NCBI RefSeq assembly: GCF_001592285.1
Contig: NZ_BCWQ01000006.1
Location: forward strand, 180,863 to 244,862
Direction: 5' to 3'
DNA: 64,000 nt
DNA from: Hydrogenophaga pseudoflava NBRC 102511
GTDB lineage: Bacteria; Pseudomonadota; Gammaproteobacteria; Burkholderiales; Burkholderiaceae_C
Below are positions 58,261-64,000 of this stretch, piece after piece. The notes under the pieces were generated by a model. That model saw only the letters and a program-made list of their open reading frames with translations, ran no database searches and was not told where the DNA came from. Made by a program: the position numbers and the translations under genes. The first letter of the stretch is position 1. The number at the start of each line of letters is the position of its first letter.

Positions 58261-58728
58261 GGTATGGCCCTGGTCGATGGCAACACTTCCTATCATTCGT
58301 GTGAACAGGTCTCAGATCCCAGCCTCAAGCCGGCATATCCAGGACATCGACCGCTCCGCAGCGGTTGCGGTACTTCGGCTGGCCGGATTCAACGCCCGGG
58401 AGTTGCCTTTCAACGTCAATGGTATACGGGCGGCGAAGCCGTCCGCTGGAGCGAAGGGTTGAACAGCAATATGCTTGTAATTGGTACCACTCGACAAATT
58501 CGCTCCACCACGCGGGCTAGGCTCGCCAGCGCAAGTTGACGCAGAAACGGCGCCGTTATGTTCTCGCGGCAGAAGATGCGTCTGGCGGGATACTGCTGTG
58601 CATTCTTTGGAGAACCTTGCGGGAGGGCCAGGTGCTCGAAAGCGCCCGGGACCTGAGGGAATTCGCGATCAGGGTGGTTCTCGCGCGGATCGTCTCCAAC
58701 AACTGGATTTCAGCCCAACTGCCAGCAC
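58261..58728. other. Stretch without a supported gene
   Basis: Between the IS right end and the HEPN-like gene. Short open frames exist on the plus strand (for example 58264-58539 and 58536-58781) but they overlap one another in different frames, lack Shine-Dalgarno sequences and show no recognisable domain. The DNA on both sides of the IS joins without restoring a gene. The promoter of the 58729 gene should lie here. Confidence 0.5.
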
Positions 58729-60186
58729 ATGACCGACGCCGTACCTACCTCAAGAGACGACTACATTCACCAGTACCTTGAAGACAAACTTCGGATTCCG
58801 TGCGTACGAATCCGGCTCACCCGGTTGGCGGCACAGGACCCGACGGTCTACGAGGCACCTGGGACCCTGGAACTCGGGAAGTCTTTCGGGGTGAAGGGCG
58901 CGTTTCGCGCGCCAAAACCGGGAAGCTCCATCGAGGATGTCTTTGCGGAGCTGTCGATGGTGGAGGACTACGAGCTGGGGCAGCTGGTCCGGGAAGACCA
59001 GTATTTCCAGCTTGAGGCGGTAACGAACAAGGGAGTCCACTGGATTTGCCCCCGGGTCTTCGTGCGAGAGCGACCTGGTCAGGACGAATGCGAGGTTCGC
59101 TTTGACGCGAGCTACGTAGAGAACATCTCTCAGGCCGAGGAGTCTGCCTACGCCGCGAGGCTGACGTACATCGAGAGACTGCGAATGCCCGAGAACCACC
59201 GCGTCGACGAGGCGGGCAGGGACGGTAGTCGCTTCGTGGGCCGGGACAGGTCCACGGGTCGACTTGCGAACTTCGACCTCACATACGTCCGCCGGTTTCG
59301 AGACGACACGGTAGAGCGCAGCGAGCTGAGCGTGCAAGCGGTGGATGGAGCCGTACCACCGCGGAACTTCGACACGCGGATTGAGGAGACGATGATGTTC
59401 TGCTCAGCGCTGTTGGCCCAGCCGGTTTGCACGGAGGTGGCTCACGGGACGCTACGGTCTATTGCGTTCTTCAAGCATCGGCCGGCCCGAGGTAGTCTGG
59501 TTAAACCACCGATAGAGGATCGCTTCGCCGACCGGGACTTCTACAGCCTGGCCACGGCGTACTACGAACACGCTTGCAAGGACGGGGACGTTGAACGGAT
59601 GTCGCTGCTCACCCGGAAGATTGCAAGCTTGTTCGACCTGAGTGGTGCCTCTATGGCGGCTGTAGCTCTGGGCCTTGCGGTCGCGGTGGAGTCGTTGGCG
59701 CAGGTGGGAGAACTTGCTGGTCGATCCAAGGCTACTCCGGCACACTTGGCAGTTGTGGAGGCCATCAAGACAGCGGTTATGAAGATGCCCGAGCTGGATG
59801 ACCTAGCTAAGCAGTTCGGCGAGGCCAATTCGCTACCCGACAAACGGTCGCTGTCAGAGCGGCTAGATGCTCTACTTAGCTTGCTGGGAGCCGGAGGTCG
59901 GACCATCGACTCGCTGAGACTACTCAAGGACGTTGGCGCAGTTACCGGCGAGGAAATCAGGGCCTGGGATAAGTTGAGGCACCCAACGGCGCACGGCAGT
60001 TGGGTGCCCAAGGACGAAACCATGCAGGTTCACTTCGATGACCTCTACAAGCTGGTGACCCTGGTCTACCGGCTGGTGTTCGTGCACATCGGCTATGACG
60101 GCAGGTTCAACGCGCGGAACGTGAAGGGCTGGCCTGTTCAGGAGTTCAAGGGCAAGGAAGCCCAAGCGGCGCTGGGTTTCCAGTAG
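58729..60186 (+). CDS. HEPN-domain-like protein, candidate abortive-infection RNase
   Basis: 485 residues, no named family recognised with certainty. The N-terminal ~270 residues form a mixed beta-rich domain (LGKSFGVKGAFRAPKPGSS; SYVENISQAEESAYAARLTYIERL). The C-terminal ~220 residues are helical. They end with IRAWDKLRHPTAHGSWV, in which R417 and H422 form the R-x4-H signature of HEPN ribonucleases. An N-terminal sensor plus C-terminal HEPN layout is that of ApeA-type defence proteins. It converges with the two-gene operon at 60232 (45 bp apart). Confidence 0.7.
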   Translation: MTDAVPTSRDDYIHQYLEDKLRIPCVRIRLTRLAAQDPTVYEAPGTLELGKSFGVKGAFRAPKPGSSIEDVFAELSMVEDYELGQLVREDQYFQLEAVTNKGVHWICPRVFVRERPGQDECEVRFDASYVENISQAEESAYAARLTYIERLRMPENHRVDEAGRDGSRFVGRDRSTGRLANFDLTYVRRFRDDTVERSELSVQAVDGAVPPRNFDTRIEETMMFCSALLAQPVCTEVAHGTLRSIAFFKHRPARGSLVKPPIEDRFADRDFYSLATAYYEHACKDGDVERMSLLTRKIASLFDLSGASMAAVALGLAVAVESLAQVGELAGRSKATPAHLAVVEAIKTAVMKMPELDDLAKQFGEANSLPDKRSLSERLDALLSLLGAGGRTIDSLRLLKDVGAVTGEEIRAWDKLRHPTAHGSWVPKDETMQVHFDDLYKLVTLVYRLVFVHIGYDGRFNARNVKGWPVQEFKGKEAQAALGFQ

Positions 60187-60231
60187 CAACGGCCAGGGCG
60201 CTGCCGCGCGAGCCTCGCAGGCAGGTCAGCC

Positions 60232-61989
60232 CTACGCCCTTCCATCCGCCGGCGCTTGTCCGGCTGCTTGCAGTTCACGCGCAAGCGCTGTCCCGCCTTC
60301 ACAAAACGCGATCGCCTGCTGGACAAGCATCTCCCGGGGCAGCTGCAGCTCCCAGTGCAAGGCCGCCAGCATCGGTATGAACGGGAAATTGGCCTTGTAC
60401 CAATCAGCGCTGGCGATGGGCTCGACGCCAGGCAAGGATTTAGCCATTCTGGAGAGGTACTCAGACGGCTCCTCAGGAACGTAAGCCAGGGTCTCGCCGA
60501 CACCGTGGCTGGCTAAGCCTCGCGGGCTGGCAAGCAAAGCGTCGTACCCAACATCAGGGCTCCAGAGATTCGGGGTGCTCCAGCGGGTCTCGGGAATCAG
60601 CTTCTCGCGGAGAAACTTGTAGCCCTCATCAATGCCCAGCAACGCCGTCCAGAGAAGCAGGATAGGTATGAGGGTCGAACACGACATCCCGTCATCGGTC
60701 GGCTCTTCAAAGTCGAAGCGAACCTGCAGTTGCTGCTCTAAGGTTTGCACAGTCGGCCAAAGCTCCCTCTTCGACCGCGCGACGCCAAGTCGTTGGCAGA
60801 GCGCACTCACCCAGCCCTTGGCCTTCTCGAAGTGACCCGTGATAGCCAGCAACAACAAGGCATGGTGAATGTCCGTCGCCTGATGGTCGAACGCAGGGAG
60901 CTGCAGGCCTGAATGGGTCTCCAGCAGCCACACCAGGCGACGCGCGTACGCCCAGTGCATACCGACGTCCTCATGGCCAGATTTGCTGTGCCAAGCCCAA
61001 AAACAGCCCTGAAGCCCAAGCCGCCCCGCTTCTTCGAAGATGCGCTTGGAGACGAACAAGTGGTCAGGAAGCACGTAGGCAAAGGCGTCCTGCGTCCTGT
61101 AGAAGTCGTCCAGCCGCTCGTGATACCGCATGGCGACGGTCATGGTCTCGCCCAAGAGCATTCCGAACTCCTTGGCGCTGTCAGAAGCGGTAGCGCCTGC
61201 GAGCTCCCCATGGAGCTTGGACCACACAGCCAAGACGGCGTACTCAGCCAGCCTGTAGGGCGCCAACACGTTCTCTTCAGCGGCGCCTCGAAGCGTCAAC
61301 GCCGACAGCACCGCACGAACACCCCTCAATGCCAGCAGCGTGCGCTTCTTTCGGGAGGCCTTTGAACCCTCGGTGACGGGTAGGTCTGCCACCAATGCGT
61401 CGATGAGCTGCCTGCCAATGCTGATGCAGAGGTCAGGTTGGCTCACGTTCGCCAGCACCCTTCGGAAGAGCATTCGGCGTTCGGCAGGAAGGATGTGCTC
61501 ATCGAAGAGGTGATCTACCGTCCAGGCGGCCAGCAGTGAGCCGTTGACGGCGACGACCTCTATGCCGTGCCTTTCCTTCAGGGATTCAAAGTAGCCGGTC
61601 ATGTTCGGCAGCACGTTCGACGAGAACTCGCCGTTCGTGACGACAATCGCCTTCCTCGGCAGCTTCTTGTGCTCCGGAGGGATGTTGCCGCGCATGTACA
61701 CGTCAACCAGGTCCTCCAGCGAGTGGCGAACCGACTGAGGTCCGACGTTCCACTCGTTGCGGCCGACATTTCCGCACTTGAGGACCCACATGAAGAGCGT
61801 CTTGCGTCCGTCGTCGGCCTTCCCGACTGACGCCATGTCAACGCCTTGCTCACGCACACCCCGTTGGGCGGTGTGCAAGACCTGATGTCCCATACCGGAG
61901 ATGAGGAGGGGCATGAAGGCATCGAGCTCACCCGACTCCTTCATCAAGCTGAGGTAGTCGGCGACCAATAACTGCAGCGCGTCTTTCAT
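60232..61989 (-). CDS. Large protein with Mrr-like nuclease-fold N terminus; defence candidate
   Basis: 585 residues, no family recognised over the full length. Residues about 28-160 read like an Mrr/PD-(D/E)xK fold. A GVD at 49-51 leads to LFMWVLKCG (K71). RKAIVVTNGEFSSNVLPNM follows and then IEVVAVNGSLLAAW, the usual last strand of such domains. The residue two before the lysine is Val, not Glu/Gln, so the active site is atypical or inactive. Residues ~200-585 are helical. It overlaps the upstream partner gene by ATGA. Function is inferred from context. Confidence 0.7.
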   Translation of the reverse strand: MKDALQLLVADYLSLMKESGELDAFMPLLISGMGHQVLHTAQRGVREQGVDMASVGKADDGRKTLFMWVLKCGNVGRNEWNVGPQSVRHSLEDLVDVYMRGNIPPEHKKLPRKAIVVTNGEFSSNVLPNMTGYFESLKERHGIEVVAVNGSLLAAWTVDHLFDEHILPAERRMLFRRVLANVSQPDLCISIGRQLIDALVADLPVTEGSKASRKKRTLLALRGVRAVLSALTLRGAAEENVLAPYRLAEYAVLAVWSKLHGELAGATASDSAKEFGMLLGETMTVAMRYHERLDDFYRTQDAFAYVLPDHLFVSKRIFEEAGRLGLQGCFWAWHSKSGHEDVGMHWAYARRLVWLLETHSGLQLPAFDHQATDIHHALLLLAITGHFEKAKGWVSALCQRLGVARSKRELWPTVQTLEQQLQVRFDFEEPTDDGMSCSTLIPILLLWTALLGIDEGYKFLREKLIPETRWSTPNLWSPDVGYDALLASPRGLASHGVGETLAYVPEEPSEYLSRMAKSLPGVEPIASADWYKANFPFIPMLAALHWELQLPREMLVQQAIAFCEGGTALARELQAAGQAPADGRA

Positions 61990-63695
61990 CTCGACGTCCC
62001 CCGCATCTGCATCCTGTGTAGAAGGCCACGCATGGGGTCAGACAGCTCTGAGGAAGGCAGCTCGACCGCATGGCTGAAGTGCCCCATATCGCTGATGGGG
62101 GACGGCCCATCCTGCATGTGGCTTGTGAAGCGATGGCCCTGAGCGATGTGAACCTTCGTCATCACGGAGGCGAAAACAGACATTGCCTCTGCTCCGCGGT
62201 GTATTTCTCGCTGCTGCTTCATGCGCGCGGTTTTGAACGCCATGGCATCGGCGTCACCAATATGAAGCTCTGGCCGCTTAGGTAGTCGCTCTAGGTGCCG
62301 CTTCCAGGTCATGACGATGGCGTAGACCCCGCGGAAGACTTGGGCGCCCCGTTCTCGCCTGAGTGCCGACGCGGCGAGGGGCTTCAGAAAGTCCTCGGTC
62401 GCGCGGGGATACTCGTCCTTGAGCAGGTTGAACATCTGACTCGCGAGTTCGATGCCGGCGTCGCCCAAGCTCACCATCCTGGCAATGTCGGCCGCGAATT
62501 GGCACAACGCCACGCCGTCGCCCAGCAGGCCGAGAAGGCGGCGAACGGCCTTGGTCCTGGCCAGCGGGGTAGCTCCTGCGAAGAGCGCTTCATCCAATCC
62601 CGCAGGGGCACGGTTTGACTCCACGAGGTTGAGTGCGGCGCTTATGACGTTGAAGGACGCAGTCGGACTGAGCAGCCAGCCGGTCAGGACTTCCTTGAAC
62701 AACGCCGCATCTTCACTGAGCGCGTAAAAGGTCGAATCGAAGCGTTTGAGCACGTCGTCCGGCCCGGCCCCCAGCGTGCGTACGCAATCAATCGCAATTG
62801 GCCGTTGGCTCTGCCTCTTCAGGCAGGAGCTCAGGGCAAGGTCCACGTTGTCGCCCACAGTGGCGTCGGCGCAGGCTAGCGTCACGAGACGCTGAAGCAC
62901 GTCCGCCAAGGGAACTTCGTTGACTGCATAGGCTGTGCCATCCATCCTGAAAAGGGTGCGAGCAACGTGCTGGGCGGCTGACGAGACGCCGCGCTCGAGA
63001 CCGTCGGCCACCAGCGCGTAGGCATCGGCATCAAACTGCCCAAACTCGACAAGGCAGTACCAAGCGTCGTCTGCGTTAGTTTCTAGCAAGAATTTCAGCC
63101 AAGTCAGCATGGCCTGACGATGTGACGTCAGCAGGGTTCTGACCTCGGCTGCCCACCAAGGAATGGTTGCAGCCAGTGCACGGACAGCTCTTTGGTCGCC
63201 GGCCGATGGCTCCAGCCGGTCAACGACGAACTGGGCGGCGGCGACGGGGTGAGCCGCAGCAAAGCTTGACGCCCAGACCCGGCAGGCCATGTCAGTGATG
63301 GGACCGTCGCCGTCGAAACACGCCGCGAGCTCTTGCGGGAGGGTGGGCTGGCTTGCAAATCGAACCTGGAGCGCTTCGGAGATGTAGTGAGCTCGCGGGT
63401 CGGTGCCGACAGAAACCATGCGCAGAAGGCGCATTAAACGCGGAACATCGGCCCGGCTGGAGAGGCCAAGCGCCGGCAACACCGTGTGGCATGCGGCGTA
63501 CAGGTTGACCGGAACCCATCGCTCGAAGGAATCGAGGAGGTCAACCTCCCGGAGGTCCGCTTCAGCCAGCCGCTCATGCAACTTTCGATCTTGCTGCTCG
63601 TCCTGAAGCAGCGTCAGAGCTCTAAGCTCGACAAATCGACCAGACACCAGCAGTGCAAGCCGCTCCTCAATTGCTGCCTTGGATAGGGGGTCCAT
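61986..63695 (-). CDS. Helical-repeat partner protein; defence candidate
   Basis: 569 residues, almost entirely helical, Leu/Ala-rich, possibly HEAT-like repeats (for example LPALGLSSRADVPRLMRLLRMVS, LADVLQRLVTLACAD). The C terminus is basic then Ser/Met-rich (KQQREIHRGAEAMSVFASVMT). No catalytic motif is seen. The ATG at MDPLSKAAIEERL has a GGAGG Shine-Dalgarno four bases upstream; an earlier ATG at 63758 would add 21 poorly conserved-looking residues. It is the first gene of the operon and probably binds the nuclease-fold protein. Confidence 0.7.
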   Translation of the reverse strand: MDPLSKAAIEERLALLVSGRFVELRALTLLQDEQQDRKLHERLAEADLREVDLLDSFERWVPVNLYAACHTVLPALGLSSRADVPRLMRLLRMVSVGTDPRAHYISEALQVRFASQPTLPQELAACFDGDGPITDMACRVWASSFAAAHPVAAAQFVVDRLEPSAGDQRAVRALAATIPWWAAEVRTLLTSHRQAMLTWLKFLLETNADDAWYCLVEFGQFDADAYALVADGLERGVSSAAQHVARTLFRMDGTAYAVNEVPLADVLQRLVTLACADATVGDNVDLALSSCLKRQSQRPIAIDCVRTLGAGPDDVLKRFDSTFYALSEDAALFKEVLTGWLLSPTASFNVISAALNLVESNRAPAGLDEALFAGATPLARTKAVRRLLGLLGDGVALCQFAADIARMVSLGDAGIELASQMFNLLKDEYPRATEDFLKPLAASALRRERGAQVFRGVYAIVMTWKRHLERLPKRPELHIGDADAMAFKTARMKQQREIHRGAEAMSVFASVMTKVHIAQGHRFTSHMQDGPSPISDMGHFSHAVELPSSELSDPMRGLLHRMQMRGTSR

Positions 63696-63699
63696 AGCG

Positions 63700-64000
63700 C
63701 CTCCACTTACGGCTACATTGTTTCGTATCGTGGCGCTTCCGCGGTCCGACTTGGGCACGAAATTGCCCGACTATTAGTGAAAAATAGATTACCAGACGGA
63801 CGGCTCAGAGGCACACACGGTCGGTGCTTGTTGGTGTTGGCGTACGGGTTCCGATTGAATCTCTTGTCGAGACAGCGCTTCGACAGAGCAGACGCTGGTG
63901 AACGTCCGCAAACAGCCTTGACCTGCCGCACAAGTTGATGGACCCAGGGGTTGTTCATGGCCGGGACCGGGTTTAGCCAACGGTGGCGCCAAGGCCACGG
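63700..64000. other. Upstream region of the two-gene operon; no supported gene
   Basis: 301 bases to the window end. It should contain the promoter of the operon starting at 63695; AT-rich sequence lies at 63775-63795. Minus-strand frames such as 63713-63958 have no recognisable domain and no Shine-Dalgarno. No second tRNA-His copy is present, so the element continues to the right. Confidence 0.5.

Larger units (their letters stand above)
49121..64000. mobile_element. Integrative element at tRNA-His (left part; continues past the window)
   Basis: Left boundary is the tRNA-His 3' fragment at 49121-49169. It contains a tyrosine integrase adjacent to the boundary, an AlpA-like protein, a TOPRIM primase-helicase, an iteron cluster, a serine resolvase, an IS5-family copy and defence-like cargo. 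No conjugation, capsid or tail genes are seen in the 15 kb visible, which fits a P4-like satellite or small replicating island better than a conjugative element. Base composition is more mixed and AT-rich in the gaps than the flanking chromosome. The right end is not in the window. Confidence 0.85.

Noticed and set aside
58264..58781. Short overlapping plus-strand frames between the IS and the HEPN-like gene
   Set aside because: Mutually overlapping in different frames, no Shine-Dalgarno, no domain; joining across the IS does not restore a gene.
63713..63958. An 81-codon minus-strand frame near the window end
   Set aside because: No domain, no ribosome-binding site, and it covers the likely promoter of the 63695 operon.

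Overview
The window is GC-rich bacterial chromosome DNA that looks like a betaproteobacterium of the Comamonadaceae (Hydrogenophaga- or Acidovorax-like). The grounds are the rpsF-priB-rpsR-rplI operon, the paired DUF4212/symporter genes with a CrbS-type transporter-kinase, the tonB-exbB-exbD-hemP order, and dense tandem operons with 4-base ATGA overlaps. Genus is an inference.

Bases 1-49110 are core chromosome. Region by region: (a) 1-6076, minus strand: alaA-like aminotransferase, hom, thrC, mobB, moeA and moaD (cut by the window edge), i.e. aspartate-family amino acid synthesis followed by molybdenum cofactor synthesis. (b) 6215-9101, plus strand: an Mth938-like protein, a Bcp peroxiredoxin and a PIN-PhoH protein. 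(c) 9173-12254, minus: dnaB, then rplI-rpsR-priB-rpsF. (d) 12406-31926: a carboxylate uptake and signalling block. It holds three sodium:solute symporters with their small partner proteins, a DUF294/CBS protein, a sensor-like protein fused to a DnaQ-type exonuclease, a lone receiver, a symporter-histidine kinase hybrid, and PEP synthase (ppsA) with its regulator (ppsR). The likely theme is switching between acetate/pyruvate uptake and gluconeogenesis. (e) 32012-34285: ahpF and ahpC behind an OxyR-like site. (f) 34509-41147: iron acquisition, with a Fiu-type siderophore receptor, PiuC, an FMN 2-hydroxyacid dehydrogenase, and tonB-exbB-exbD-hemP. Each half is preceded by a Fur-box-like sequence. 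(g) 41268-49052: a GlcG/HbpS protein, a Bax-inhibitor-1 protein, a lipoprotein, rlmD, a PolB-like exonuclease, nlpD-pcm-surE, and a quinone oxidoreductase.

At 49121-49169 there is the 3' part of a tRNA-His gene (anticodon GTG) without its 5' half. It is followed by a tyrosine integrase, an AlpA-like DNA-binding protein and a large TOPRIM primase-helicase. This is the left attachment site of an integrative, P4-satellite-like element that continues past base 64000. The intact tRNA-His is predicted at its right end, outside the window.

Inside the element, 55317-55581 carries a cluster of TGTGAAC/GTTCACA repeats that looks like an iteron-type replication origin. Next come a serine resolvase and an 824-bp IS5-family (IS427-type) insertion sequence. 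The cargo after the IS is the most interesting part. It has a protein with a C-terminal HEPN-type R-x4-H motif (58729-60186). Convergent to it is an overlapping two-gene operon (60232-63695) that encodes a protein with a degenerate Mrr-like nuclease-fold N terminus and an all-helical partner. I do not recognise this pair as a named system; its position on the island makes it a candidate anti-phage defence module.
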